Below are positions 21,619 through 34,450 of a DNA stretch of 64,000 bases, one piece after another. The notes under the pieces are model-generated. The model was not told where the DNA came from and did no database searches. It worked only from the letters and a program-made list of their open reading frames with translations. This DNA is from Antedon mediterranea (lineage: Eukaryota > Echinodermata > Crinoidea > Comatulida > Antedonidae). Numbering within the stretch: the stretch's first letter is position 1; the number at the start of each line of letters is the position of its first letter. The DNA lies in assembly GCF_964355755.1 (NCBI RefSeq), contig NC_092672.1, forward strand, positions 37,010,501-37,074,500, read 5' to 3'. Both the position numbers and the translations under genes were made by a program.

Positions 21619-24600
21619 CTAAGCGACAAAACCTTCATTGACTTTCTCGCTAACTGTATCAAGACCGTCTCCCATTGGCTGGTATCCCGCTTTCAAACGG
21701 TTGACATTCAAAGCTGGTCCCCAATTTTCTGTCGGTTTCATCAACATAGAGATTCGCTATAATATAAAGAAATAAGATTACATACTGTGTGCTAGTTTGG
21801 GTTCCAGACGGAGTTTTGGCTTAATATTAGTAAAAAGATAAATATTTTTGCATATATGGCGTTTCATACGTATATTATTTGAGCTTGGATTTTCCAGACA
21901 AAAATCGAAACGTCGACTGGTGGACTAACATAAAAAAGACAATAAATACAGACTTGGAGCAGGTCTGATTGTATGCTAGCATAACACAACACACAATGCG
22001 CATGAAACCAGAGTTGTCTGTATACGAATCGACAATAGCAGATAAAAGTAGTTTATTATGGATGAAATAAAATTCATTTACGTCAACATTCTCACTTCAT
22101 ATGGGGTAAAATGCATCGTTTAATAATATTTCCTAAACCCGCCAAACCGTTTTCTATTTAAATAAAGCCTAACCTTCGACAAGATCACTGAGCACAATAT
22201 TGTCAATTGTGTGTTCAGACGTCACCCATCAGAATGTGCGACTCGTTTTAGTCTACTTGTTATGATGTTTATAAAGCCTTATTCATATGAGGTCATAGTG
22301 GGATACGGATGAATTACAAATGAATACATTTTCGGAAAATCTCCAAATAAATAAATTGCAACCATTCATTATAAATAACAGTAATAGACTTGTATTTAGT
22401 GTTATTGTTAGGCTAATTCCACCATAAATCTAGTTCTAACAGAATCAATAGATCGTCTCACTAGAGACGCAACACAAGGACGTAACGCAAAGTAAGTGGG
22501 TTGACCAATCACAAGCGATGGATTATTCGAACTGTCGCTTGTCATTGGTCAACTTGCTTGCGTTGCGTTTCGACTGCGTCCTTGCGTTGCGTCTCTAGCA
22601 AGAACAATGCTTAATGGCTACTCAGTACTTACGCTTAATATCGGACCTTCCTCACGATACACAGCGATCGCGGCATATATCGGAATGACAATAAACGACG
22701 AACAACTCAAAATCCAGCCAACAACCTCTGCCCATACTGGGTACTCGTAACCACTGTACGTCACTGGGGTATAATATACGAATGTAAAGACAATAATAGC
22801 CTACAAAAAAAAAAGAATAAATATTTAAATCTTCAAATAGGCTATTTGAAACATGAAGAGAAAGTTGAATAAATATACTGAATGCAGTAGACTTACTATA
22901 AGTAAAACTGGGGTAACGATCATCCAGCAAGCCCTCCAGTAGATTCGTGGTCTGAAGCCAACCATTACCTTGATCTCGTCCAAGAAGCGACCGGTACCTA
23001 TATACCCAGTAAAACGGCATAACATTAATAGATTGTACACTACGGGTTATGACATGACATTAATGTTATTCCGCACATTAACAAAGTAAGCGTGATTCCC
23101 ACTAAAGCGTGGTTCCCACTAACAACGCAACACAAGGACGTAACGCAACGCAAGTGAATTGACCAATCACAAGCGATTGCTCATTCGCTTGTGATTGCTA
23201 ACTGTCTATAACTTTGCTTGTCATTGGTTAAAACGCTTGCGTTGCGTTTACGTCTTTGCGTTACGATGGATTATTCGAACAGCCGCTTGTCATAGGTAAA
23301 CTTGCGTTGTGTCTACGTCCTTGCGTTGCGTCTGAAGTGGGAACCAAGCCTTATGTAAGTGCGTACGACACAACACTTTCCATAATCACATTACGCTATC
23401 GCATTCACGGTATAAACGTTGACCGTTGCTGGTTGGTCGCACCATGGAGGTATCCATGGTGCGACCAGTATCCATGGTCGCACAAATTAACCGCTCGGTC
23501 GTCGATTAATTACGATTTTATTAAGATATTGTCACCCCGTGTTTGTAACCTTAGGTTGCTATATAAACTCCATTTCTATGTACAGACCCAATAAATACTT
23601 TCCATGCCTATGTATAAACACATCACATGCTTTGTCTAGCCGCAATGACAAAAATGAGCTCTTACCGTATAGATAGCTGATGACGCAACAGAATACGATG
23701 GCGATGACCATTAGAGAGAAACCAGCCGAATACCAGTCCATCAGCTGGAAAACGTACATCCCGCCCTGCAAGATAATCAAGTCCGGGGGGTTAGGTATGT
23801 TGCATTTAAGGCCTAGCCACTAATCCATCGTCTGGCGATAATGTATACGCGCATTGAATTAGTTGTTCTTTCACTTAGTCATAATGTTAATTTCAAAGAT
23901 CCTGCACAGTGTTTTACCATAAAGATAGGATGACACAAGTAAAACCTTTTTAGGAACTCCTTCTTGTAGAATTTATTTCTATCGTTCAACTAACTTTTTC
24001 AAAAATATTGTAAATTTTTATTTTAATTTTCGACAAAAATCACTTGCGTAATCTAATATAAAACAGAACTCTAAAAAGTGTATTAAGTATCATTATATGA
24101 TTTGAACCCGACACATTTTGATATCAGGACAAATGCCATGCCACAAGACCACGTAATTGAAATATAAAAAAGTATTTTAAGTATTATCAATCATGATATC
24201 ATGATATGATTCGAACCCGACACAATTTGATATCAGGACAAGTACCATGCCACAAGACCACGTAATTGAAATGTAAACTTACCCTTGTGACGCATGGTAG
24301 GCCGAGAATGAATCCAAGAGCACAACAAACAAACGTCAATAACGGTTTCCATTTTCTTTGCTTTGGCGGGAGTACGTCATTAATGGCGGATATCACAGTC
24401 TCCATCATGGCAAACTATATAGCAAATTATATCAAAATCATTAAACTATAACATCATATAATATACTTAGCTTTGTTCCTATGCAGCGCGTACGTACAAG
24501 TAATTTAGCCAATCACAATCCATTATAATCTATAGCTTGTGATTGGTTAAAATAACTTACGTTCAGTGCTGACGTTGCCTCTCCTAATAAAACGAACTTA

Positions 24601-27600
24601 TGATGAGGAACCGACAGACAGACTATACTAACTAACTTTTTAAACTGAATTATATTGAATTATGGCGTTTAATATTTTAGTAAGAGATTTAACTCAACAG
24701 AAAAAATGACAAGAAATAACGACGAATTACCTCACTGTCGAGTCCAAGGGTAAAAAGCATGAAGAAAAATAAAAACGCCCAAATTTGCGAACCCGGTAAC
24801 AGCGCCAACGCTTCTGGATACACGATGAACGCAAGACCAGGACCTAGAAAATAATAAACTAACTCAACAATGTCGGCCTAGCTTTTCAAAGATGCAAATA
24901 TTAAAACCTACAAAAATAAAAACGTTGAACGAATTGTCGAGGATAAAGCTTGGTTCTAACTATAAGGAAAGATAGATAAATGAATGCGACTTACCGTCAG
25001 CCACTACCTCTTCGATGGGAATACCACTGGTCTTCGACATGAACCCAAGAACTGAGAATATGACAAAACCAGCGAAGACGCTCGTTCCACAGTTGGTAAA
25101 CGCGACCACCAAAGCGTCCCTGCGTTTAGAAAAACACAGTACTGTACATTGTATGCTCTATCACTACACTATACTTAATACTTAATACTATCTATGATGA
25201 TAGTGTACTATATAATAGGTCCAGTCATAATGTATGTGGCTAACTATTTCAGTGTTGACGTTGCCGACAAATATGGAAAGCGATCACTCTTGCTAAAAAA
25301 GTCAGGTGAGAAGAAGACAATGTCAGATCCCCGAGGCCGTCTCATTTACATGATACACTGGTCATGGGCCTACGGGTTCAGCTGCAAGCGTTACACTCTC
25401 TAAAGTTTAAATATATAAATACAAATATATACGACGTACCTGAAGCAATTGTTATTGAAGTTGTTAAAACTAGACATCGTCATCAATCCTCCAAACGACA
25501 CACCGAGAGAATAAAAGATTTGAACGGCTGCATCTTTCCATGGCTGTAAGATATTTGTGTGTTATATTATTAAATATGTTCAAAAAATGGTTAATGTTTC
25601 AACAAAGTAAGATACAGTGTGGATTATTACCTTTGATGTAGCCAGTATATCCACATCTGGCACGATGTAGAATTCAATTCCATCGCCTGCGCCGTCGAGT
25701 GTAACGCCTCGGAAGAACAACACGATTAGGATGATGTACGGGAACGTAGCGGTAAAGTAGACAACCTGATGAGGCGAGAAAAACAGTTTAAATCAGTTTC
25801 TTATTGCCGACAGTATTACCCGTACTCACAATAGTTTTATGTGTTAACTTTTTGACGTACTTTTTGTAGATTTAGTTTTGTGCTAAACATTTGTGAAACG
25901 TACCTTGCCGGATGACTTAACGCCTTTCAAAAGACACAGGAAGATGACAACCCAGGACAGGAACAGACATCCAACTAGATCCCACTTGAGGCCACCAGCA
26001 GTCTCGATACCATCAGTGATTTCGTGAACATAGCGACTGGAATTAAATACATACATTTTATAAGTATCTACACACGCCAACACAATTATGTTTGTTTGTG
26101 CGCGCAACGCAAGTAATGTGTTGACCAATCACAACGCAATGAACCATCCGAACGGTCGCTTATGATTGGTCAACTCAATGTGTTACGTCCAAAACTTAAG
26201 AAGTTGTAACCCTTTCTTATTGTTTCGTTCTCATCAAACCAAGAGGTAGTAAAAATATTCCTGTGTTATTATACTTAAGATGAACATAAAAAAGGAAACA
26301 GAACTTTTCACATGCGGCCTATACACATGCGGACCTATACACATGCAACGCTTGCTCAAAGATGTACAGAGTGGCGAACACAAGTGAGACTAGCAATGTC
26401 TAACGACGAATAGCGTTTAAGATGATGATTAGACTTAAGCCTTAGTACTTACTGCCAGAATTCATCACTTGCTCGGGTAAATGTGCCTTCGAGCCCGGAT
26501 ATATTTTGCCCAGCAGGGTAACAGTCGGGTGTGTTCCATGTGTTATTGCAACCAACCCATGGAAGGTCTCCGGTGGTACAGGACTGGATCATATAGTAGA
26601 TAGTCCATGCTATGATGACATTGTAATAGATACCAACCAGACCAGAGACTATTACCATACCGATACCAACACCTAGGAAACAAAATGAAAATAACGTGAG
26701 GGCATTGGTTGAGAGAAAGTAATTAAATGTATTATTCCAAACAGAAACGTATACTATTGAACTATACTAATGAATTGTCCAGTATTATATCGAAGACATA
26801 GAATAAATGCTTTTAAGTATCCGTCATTATTCGCCGTCAATATTCGACGTCAACATTCGCCGTCAATATTCGCCGTCAATATTCGACGTCAATATTCGAC
26901 GTCAACATTCGCCGTCAATATTCACCGTCATTATTCGCCGACAATATTCGCCGTCAATATTCGCCGTCAATACTCGCCGTGCCGCACAATATTTTGGTAA
27001 AAGTGCTTATCCTGCTGTAATCAACAATTACAACAATTTCTCTACTAAATATTAAAAAAAGAAATGTGTATATTTGTGAATTGCAAGGTTCTGTTTATAC
27101 CTCTGAATAGCGGACTAATGTTCCAGGCTGAGATTGTTCCCAGGCTAGCGAATTGTCCGAACGCCATCTCCATAAAGAACAGCGGTAATCCAGCACAAAT
27201 CAGCATAATGAAATACGGCACTAAAAATGCACCTAGAAAAATAACACAATTCGTTTCAATAAATCTTAATTAATATAATTTATTATTATAATTTTATTTC
27301 ATATTTATTATTTATTGAGTATTACAAATAATTAAATAAGAGATATAAGGTACACCGCACCACTTTTGAAACTCCTTAAATTGCGGAAAAAAGAAGTGCA
27401 TATCCAAGAGCCTCTATCAAAAAATTAAAAAGGTGTAGGCCCTATAAGTATCTCGAAAATTATAAACTATTTTATAAGGGCTTCTAATAGAACTTATTTC
27501 CACAAAAGAAGCAGAAATTGTTGGCTATATTTAAGCACAATCATCACTTTTTCTGCTGATCTCTTAGTGAAAAGGTCTTGTATATTCTTTTGATGTACCT

Positions 27601-30600
27601 ATGATATTTTTATTGTGACATTTTTCTGTTTTACTTGTTTATGCCTCAAGTCAACAATACCACAATTGCCTGACTTGGTTTACTGAAAATGTTGATTCAA
27701 TTAGTAATTCTATATTATAGTAAATCACACTTGATATGACAACCACAATGCTTATCCACTATTGACAACGTTGAATCAGAAATCTATGAATATATTCATG
27801 AAAGATAAAACAATGCTTATCCATAGACAACGTTAGATCAGACATCTATGAATATTCTTGAAGATAAAACATTAATGGAGATTCTTTTACCTCCACCGTT
27901 TGAATAACATAGGTAAGGGAACCGCCAGACGTTTCCAAGACCTACTGCGTATCCGATGCAAGAAAGTAAAAATTCAATATGGCTTCCCCATTGTCCACGA
28001 CTCTTAATAGCTTCCGAGTCCTCAAACTCCATTAACTCCATCTTGCCATTTCGGTCGCTAACGTCCACGTCAACTTCGTTCGCTTCAAGCGCTTTTTTAT
28101 CCTGAAAATTTAGAAAATATGAGTGCATTTTACACAATAGTACTGTGGTAGAGTATGAGTTGGGCTCTGGTCTAGTGGCAGGGACGACGGCTTTACATCG
28201 CAGGATATTCCGAGTTCAAATCGCATTTGTTAACAATACAATGTTGTTTATAATATCAACATTCAATGAATATAGTATTTAAACTGACAATTTGTAGACG
28301 TGTAACTGTCCCAATGCGTTTCATGATATGCCAAAATATATGAACTCGTACCCTTCGATTGAACTAGACCACTCCATTGAATACATGATGGCCGAAAATT
28401 CCCGAACAAAGCATTCGGCCATCGCAAAGAAATTGGTCAATACTCATTTTTCATGAACATATTCCTTTATAACATAACCGAATGGATAAAGGGGAATTAG
28501 GCCCCATATCCGGTATCGATAATGTAGTTTGGAGGAGATTAAATTAAACAATGTTGGATTTGACCATATATTATTATAACATAAATGTAAGTAGGCCTCA
28601 ATTAGGCCTACGCATTTATTAAATGTAATGATGCGTTCCTGTAAACTAGAGCGCAATCAAATAAAGGGCGACCTTTTCTGAATCCATACTTATCAAATGA
28701 ACTTTTGAAAATTTATAACACCAAGTTCCTTACAAGCTTTGTCTGGTGTTGACGCGCTTTTAAGTTTTGTTGACTTTGTAAATATTGATGTACCCTTACG
28801 TGGAGAGATGTTTTATACTACAATTATTGTTCTATGGTAAGGTGATACTACAGAACTTGGTATGTCTTCCCCCGATCTGTCAATATTGGAACTTTTGATG
28901 GCCAATAAATACTTGATTTGCTTGAATAGTTGCATTCATGATCGAATGATGGAAAATTTTGACAGTCGGAAATAAAAAAAATAGTACCCTATTGACCAAA
29001 TATAAATACAAATCTATTGTACAGTTTAGAATAATTATAATCGTTTTTGTATATTCACTATTTAAAAAAACCAAAAAAAAAAAACAAATTGATTATTGAA
29101 ATGTAGTGTACTACTTAATTAAAAGTGTTTTAGCTTTTAAATAAATCCGTAATCAAATATTTTATTCTATGTTTTGAAAGTTTTTCCCCTTTCCTTTCCC
29201 CTACCAATTACTACTAGAAAAATATCCATAATTCTCTGGACACGTCCCTGGATACGTCACTTTTTCGTTCCTGGATTTTGTATTGTTAGCAATGAATAGT
29301 CATATTTACATTATGTAAGTCTAGGTGTACAAAATGCATGTCCTCAAACATGACGAGTAATATAATACGTCATGGTTACATTGAAGAATATAAAAGAAGA
29401 CATTGTCTATTGTGATGACATGAGAGAATTATGTAATGGTAATAAATCTACACCCAGTTTGCATTTTTCGTGGCCGAGATTAAGAAGATATATATAACTT
29501 GAAATGAAGTTACTTGACCAATCACAAGCGATGATCCATCGCGTCGTAATTGATCAAATTACTTGCGTTGCGCGGTTATACGTCCTTGCGTTGCATTCTT
29601 GGAAACCAAGCTTTATAGTCTTTCGTAAGTTGCGCATACTCTGTACGTATCTGTAAAACATTATTTTCATCCGTAAAAATATTTACATCATGTCGCAAGA
29701 ACTTAATCAAGGACTCTGATAAAATTAACAATTCAAAATTAACAAACGATTATTGAACTCTTGCTTGTTTTTTGCTTGCGTAAACTTTGTGGGTGTTTTA
29801 AGGATATTGAATTTCTCATAATTTTAATTCACTCTTGACATTGCGTTGTATTACGTTGCAATAATTTCAAAAGGTGAGATGTATGGGGTGCTACTTGAGA
29901 ACTAATCCACAAACGTACCGTGAGATAACGTCTCTGTACTTTGATTCCACGGTTCAGTTCTTTGAATGATACGGACAAAGAGGCGAAGGTTGTTTTAACC
30001 AGTTACCAAAGGGCATGTCAAATCTTTTGAAAAGAAATCTGTTTACATATTGGATAAGGACGTCAAGACATAAACCATTGGGAACAAACATCCTTAAGTC
30101 GAGGCCAGGGAAGAATCCTGTACAGATTTCAGAATTGATTAAAATCCAACACAACCGTGACTGACCCAGGAAAGTTACATAAAAATAAATATAATTGACA
30201 CAATTAATATGACTATTGTAACAGTGTTCAATTGTTGTTTCAAATGGTCTTTGTTAAAGTTGTCACTACTAAGTACCAAACTCTTTCAGATTTTTTGTTA
30301 TGACCTTTACACTTATTATTCTTTACCCAACAAGAAAGAACAAAACTAATATAATATTCCCAGCGGCAAAGCTTTTAAAATATTTTCATAAAATCCTGTC
30401 TCGAAATGTTTGCCCTCTTTGCATGATAACAAAAAATGATAAGATAAACAACATATCTTCCTAACCGCACCATTTAATTAGTACCGTACAAAATGCAACG
30501 AGTAATATTTCGAAAAGAAAGACAACATATTATATATTCTGTTCCTAGTTAGTTAGTCAAACTTAGCCTACATTATTCTTTTGAAAAGTTAGAAAGAAAA

Positions 30601-32742
30601 GTTAGAAGTAAACACATTTTTTCATCGGTTTTCAGAGAAATTTTAATTTAAAATCTTCGTAATTGGAATTGTTAAATCACAAATATAGTTTGATGACGAT
30701 TTGAACGATGTTTTCATACTCCGAAAGTAACTGGGGTGAGTATAATAATGTAGGCCAATCAATTCAATGTAAAAAGTTAAGTATTGTCTTTAGTTGAGGT
30801 AAACTATTTTTATATGAGCAAAGGTCAAGCCAAACCTTTATAGATTAAATATATAACAGAGTGTTTTATACTAAGTCATATTTTTTTTCGTTCGCCGAGC
30901 TACTGTTTTTGTTTTATTTATTTGTTTAGGAAGTTATGCAAAGTATAACAAAAATAGATTGAGTCGAAATACCAACTTATGACAATTAAGGTGCAGCAGT
31001 TTAGTTTTATGGTCTTAATCAGGAGGATCATCAATTGTATTGGAAACAGAGATTAAATTTTGTAAAAAGTTTAAAAGATCATCATAATATCAGAACACAA
31101 TCGTACTTTTATGTATGGTAACAAATTTATTTTAGGCTGAGCCTAAAAATGCAACCTAGTTTCGGTGTTTGTACGAATTAGTTAAACGTGGTCGTTAGAT
31201 AAAGGTTTAAATTTAGTTGTATTGTTGTAATGGGACCATCCAAATCGAACGTTTATAAAGTAACAATTGGAATTTTAAAAAGTACCTTGATAGATTATCT
31301 ATAACAGTGTCCTTAATTGTAATATACACTCATGCATCGTTACACTTGGAATAGATTGTTGTTTTGTTGTTAGAAAATTGTTTTTTTGTTGCTATGATTG
31401 CGTAACGTTTAAAATAGGTCCCTGTGCTATTCACCAATCATACTGAAGTGAGATATTTCCCTTAAATATTAAGTATTTCACTTAACTCGATAAGTATTTA
31501 AATATTTCACTTAAATTTTATTGACTTATTTAGGATATTTTTAAAATGTTAATGGTGTTTCCATTATCCTAGTAAATGGTGAATACGGCCACAAGCTGAT
31601 GTCATCCTCTCAGTTATATCTCTTTTCAATTTAAAAAAAATGGTGGTAACAGTGAATATGTTAGTACTCCCTAAAGCCTGGTTTCCATAAAATCGCTACA
31701 CCGTTTCCATTGAAATCGCTACACGCACAGATGTCTCTCCGATTCATCGCAGTTCAACTTTCGATTTTGTCGGCGATGAATCGTATACGCGTGTACCAAG
31801 AATATTTAGCGCTCGCGTACTAGATCATCCCCGATAAATTCTAGCGTTTTATTTCTATAGAATTGCTACGCTCTGTCGGCGACAGCAGCAGCAGTCGGCG
31901 ACACGGTGTAGCGATTTTATGGAAACCAGGCAACACAGATTTCATTTTGAAACGTCACCAAAAAACCAAAGGACGTAAACGCAAGGACGTAAACGCAACG
32001 CAAGTGAATTGACCAATCACAAGCGATGGCTTATTCGCTTGTGATTGCTAACTGTCTATAACTTCGCTTGTCATTGGTTAAAACGATTGACGTGAAGTCA
32101 TTATCAATTTTAAGTCACTTTTTTTTTTGACAACTTCAAAGCGTTGCCGAAGAGTTTGATTTTAAAAAGGTAACCAAGTTAAGTTTCATCTGAATTTGCT
32201 AAATAATTATTATCAAGAATAATAATCTATACTGGGATAGAAGAGTTTTATTTTAACAAGATATTAACCAAGTTACGTTTCATCTTTGCTAAAAAATTAT
32301 TATTAGTGAGTGAGTGGCCGAGCGGTTAAGACAGTGGAACCGTAATTACGTAGCCATAATATCGGCAGGGGTTCTAGGCTCACTCACTCCATGGTTCTGG
32401 TGGTAGAACGAGTCTTCTCGGATAAGGATTATAAACCGTAGGTCCAGTGTACACATTTAGTTCGTGTGCACTTTAAAGAACCTAGTACATCTTTCGAGAC
32501 GAGTAGGGGGGTTACCCCGGTGTATTAGTGCATCACAGCCACTGATCACCAACTGGGCCCTCTGGGAGACCAGTCTTTGACTGAAGAGGTTACCCAGTAT
32601 AAATATAAATTTCAATTAAGAAAATAAAAATGGGATACAAATCGGTTCCGTATCTAGGCAAAAGTACCAAGTACTGCTTTAATTTCGGGTTAACGTAATT
32701 TAAAATTTAAAATATGTAAATTTAACTTACTATTGACGTCAT
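21619..32742 (-). CDS. SLC6 sodium/chloride-dependent transporter, glycine-transporter-like
   Basis: Fourteen exons join in phase: 32742-32731, 28101-27891, 27232-27101, 26672-26453, 26036-25904, 25765-25631, 25543-25440, 25119-24995, 24843-24731, 24414-24283, 23765-23666, 22997-22897, 22800-22633, 21756-21619 (607 aa). Twelve membrane helices are expected. TM1 has [17 protein letters not shown] (NVWRFP at residues 61-66), the SLC6 sodium/substrate site. Other hallmarks are [50 protein letters not shown] (TM6), [18 protein letters not shown] and NWGPAL near the C terminus. The order and wording follow vertebrate GlyT1/GlyT2 (SLC6A9/SLC6A5) more than GABA or amine carriers. The TM6 SLG rather than SLS resembles GlyT1. 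The extracellular loop 2 carries [10 protein letters not shown] and candidate N-glycosylation sites. The first coding exon encodes only four residues (MTSI), with a 4.6 kb first intron. Glycine as substrate is inferred. Confidence 0.92.
22456..22603. mobile_element. Family C TIR element in SLC6 final intron region
   Basis: Inverted GACGCAACACAAGGACGTAA and TGCGTCCTTGCGTTGCGTCT-like arms flank opposed GACCAATCACAAGCG and CGCTTGTCATTGGTC blocks. It lies about 30 bp downstream of the exon 13 donor. Confidence 0.85.
23104..23353. mobile_element. Family C TIR element, longer copy
   Basis: Ends AAAGCGTGGTTCCCACTAAC and AGTGGGAACCAAGCCTTAT. The centre repeats the CACAAGCGATTGCTCATTCG hairpin and has an additional partial arm, suggesting a nested or compound copy. 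It lies in an SLC6 intron. Confidence 0.85.
23435..23490. repeat. Short palindromic repeat around CCATGGTCGCACC
   Basis: TTGGTCGCACCATGG, ATCCATGGTGCGACCAG and ATCCATGGTCGCACA lie side by side, giving direct and inverted copies of a ~13-bp word in an SLC6 intron. Confidence 0.55.
24096..24269 (-). repeat. Two adjacent tRNA-like (SINE head-like) copies
   Basis: Minus-strand copies at 24269-24204 and 24160-24096 read CGTGGTCTTGTGGCATGG (box A-like) and later GTGTCGGGTTCGAATC (box B-like). They are diverged from each other by a few bases and lie in SLC6 intron 10. They do not fold as an intact tRNA by eye. Confidence 0.55.
24476..24585. mobile_element. Family C element, diverged copy
   Basis: Opposed AGCCAATCACAATC and CTTGTGATTGGTTA blocks with degraded ends. 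Located in the SLC6 intron between exons 9 and 10. Confidence 0.6.
26096..26200. mobile_element. Family C element, diverged copy
   Basis: Contains GTTGACCAATCACAACGCAA and CGCTTATGATTGGTCAACTC as opposed blocks. Intron 4 of the SLC6 gene. Confidence 0.7.
26826..26985. repeat. 15-bp minisatellite (ATTCGCCGTCAATAT)
   Basis: About eleven copies of a 15-bp unit with C/A and C/T variants. The period is a multiple of 3, so several frames stay open; they are not genes. SLC6 intron 3. Confidence 0.9.
27746..27869. repeat. ~62-bp direct duplication next to SLC6 exon 2
   Basis: CAATGCTTATCCACTATTGA (27746) and CAATGCTTATCCATAGACAA (27811) start two copies with small indels. The second ends about 20 bp from the exon 2 donor. 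Confidence 0.8.
28153..28228 (+). repeat. tRNA-like SINE head
   Basis: GGCTCTGGTCTAGTGGCAGG resembles a pol III box A region, and CCGAGTTCAAATCGC a box B. Spacing is tRNA-like but pairing of the arms is poor, so this is more likely SINE-derived than a functional tRNA. SLC6 intron 1. Confidence 0.5.
28230..29506. other. SLC6 first intron; no gene seen
   Basis: AT-rich intron sequence without a convincing coding exon or recognised repeat. Confidence 0.35.
29507..29614. mobile_element. Family C element, partial
   Basis: Right end TTGGAAACCAAGCTTTAT and blocks CTTGACCAATCACAAGCG and ACTTGCGTTGCGCGG are present; the left end is degraded. SLC6 intron 1. Confidence 0.7.
31440..31597. repeat. Family G palindromic repeat, copy 2
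   Basis: On the minus strand it begins TGTGGCCGTATTCACC and contains GAGTTAAGTGAAATA, as at 9327-9445. Several TATTTCACTTAA words are present. Confidence 0.45.
31672..31931. mobile_element. Family B foldback element, copy 2
   Basis: Ends TAAAGCCTGGTTTCCATAAA and TTTATGGAAACCAGGC are inverted repeats; CGGCGATGAATCG and GGCGACACGGTGTAGCG lie inside as in the copy at 19326. SLC6 intron 1. Confidence 0.85.
31975..32095. mobile_element. Family C element, partial
   Basis: Carries GACCAATCACAAGCGATGG, CTTATTCGCTTGTGATTGC and GCTTGTCATTGGTTAAAACG, the family centre, with one end lost. Confidence 0.75.
32308..32625 (+). mobile_element. tRNA-derived SINE (family S1), near full length
   Basis: The head GAGTGGCCGAGCGGTTAAGA is a near-perfect tRNA-Leu/Ser-type box A region, followed by GCAGGGGTTCTAGGCTC as a degenerate box B. 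The body contains CTTTCGAGACGAGTAGGGG and GGGAGACCAGTCTTTGACTG; the same body recurs at 62208-62350. It lies in SLC6 intron 1, roughly 100 bp downstream of the first coding exon. Confidence 0.8.
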
Positions 32743-33486
32743 CTTCGTAGGATTTTTTCGAATCTACTAACTGATCTTGAAAGTATAGCGAGTGTGTCCC
32801 TCCTCACTACCGCTTAACGTGAGAGTGCTAAGTTAATAGTTAAGAACTAAAAAGTAAGATTAACTGCGCAATCAGTTCAATTGTTGTCTGATAGACTCGC
32901 CTTTTCTGATTGGTCAGTTGTCTAATTTATTCGTTTACGTCATTCCACATTGTCAGAGAGAAAGAGATAATGATAATAAGAGCCTTCGGTAATTAATCGT
33001 CGTCATGAAGTGTTTTGTACTTATACTGATCCTTAATAGTTTTGTTGTACCTCCATAGTTTTGTAATCTCCATTTCAATTGATTTCAACCTTTAATTAAT
33101 CGAGACTATAAGCACTGGGCGTGTGAACAAGAAGTGTGAGAAAACTGGATCGTTAACTCTCATGTGAACTTGAACTAAAGCTATACCATTATTATATCTA
33201 ATAAAATCTCAGTGAAACTCATTTCACTTAATTCGTTTAGTACAGGAATATGAATATGCTTATATTTTGTATTTGCCCCTTATGAGTATGATGAATCGGT
33301 AAAAGCATATAGAGTTAGATAGAGAGTCATTTTTTTTGTTTTCTATGGGTAAAAGTCATTTTAGAATAAGCGTCGTATATAGAGGACGCTATTCCTGATT
33401 TCGACACGAATAGGTATATTCACTGAAAATCAATCTATAGTTCTATTATAACCTAGGCTCTGAAATAGAAATAGTACCACGGTAAC

Positions 33487-33710
33487 TGGTCCAGTGGACC
33501 AAATTTGGCACCGGTGGAGCACAGGGATATAAAATCACTAATTATAAGTCACTAGCTACATTTTAATATCTGTTCGTATATGTTATTACACTGTGCTCAA
33601 GTGGACCTAATTTGGCGCCAGTGGATCACAGTGATATAAAATACTAGAAATCAGTCACTTAATTTTGATATCTTTTCGTATATATATCTAAAGTCATGTG
33701 CACAAGTGGT
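33487..33710. repeat. ~125-bp direct repeat, interrupted by the LINE
   Basis: CCAAATTTGGCACCGGTGGA and CCTAATTTGGCGCCAGTGGA begin two related units, each followed by a GATATAAAAT stretch and a TATCT.TTCGTATAT stretch. The phrase AGTTTGGCGCCAGTGCAGTG resumes at 34451 beyond the LINE, so the LINE seems to sit inside a third unit. Confidence 0.65.
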
Positions 33711-33716
33711 GGACAC

Positions 33717-34450
33717 AATTCAATTCAATTCAATTCAACTTTATTTCAGACAAACTGTCCATATGAAACACATAAAGTTTACAAAAACAACACATTATTA
33801 TGGCTATACTGATACTAGTTAACACACGTAAAAGTATACATGAGATTAAATATACAAAAGTTCTGTCTATTTTCTATGCAACTTTGAATCTTTTAGAATA
33901 CGAGAAAAAACACATGTAATTAAAGTATTACAGCTTTTTTCAATTTTTGTTTTGAAACAAAAAATTGATTTCCGAATGTACTCATAGAAGGAGGGAACAT
34001 GGTTATCAACAAACAACGCACTAGCACTACAGCTCCTTGAGCGTCTTAAAATCTTTCTAAGTGCGTTATTATAACAGACCTGTAATGACTTTATAGTTCT
34101 TACATTAAAATCGCACCATAAGGCCGCACAATACATACTAATACAGTATGACTTAAACAAAGTAATCTTAACATCTGTTGAGCATTTACTAAATTTTCTA
34201 CAAAGAGAGTTACCTCTAATACATAATGATCGATATTGCCTTTTAATATCCAGTTCGTCCCTAGTATCATTGCTGATAACACAACCAAGGTAGGTAGTGG
34301 ATTGAACGTAATTTAGTTCTTTACCACATAGAACAGTAACATAATTACCATTCAGTTTTCTTTTCCTAGGGCAAAAACACATGCAAATTGATTTTTTTGA
34401 ATTATATAATACATCAAAGTCATTAGCAAAATCCTCACATATGTTAACAC
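33717..34450 (-). mobile_element. 5'-truncated non-LTR retrotransposon (CR1/L2-like LINE), C-terminal RT part
   Basis: The minus strand has an open frame from about 34450 to 33867 with KRKLNGNYV, TTYLGCVISND, ELDIKRQYRSLC, LFKSYCISMYCAALW and YNNALRKIL. This is the thumb and post-RT region of LINE reverse transcriptases. Its 3' end carries AATAAAG and an (AATTG)n tail at 33717-33741. There is no apparent stop or frameshift in the remaining part, so it is a fairly young truncated copy. Confidence 0.85.

Noticed and set aside
23256-23594. 112-codon plus-strand frame
   Set aside because: It overlaps a family C transposon and an SLC6 intron on the other strand; no domain.
26770-27055. Two overlapping plus-strand frames
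   Set aside because: They translate the 15-bp minisatellite in an SLC6 intron.
32308-32390. Functional tRNA-Leu/Ser gene
   Set aside because: Box A is good, but box B and arm pairing are degenerate and a SINE body follows.
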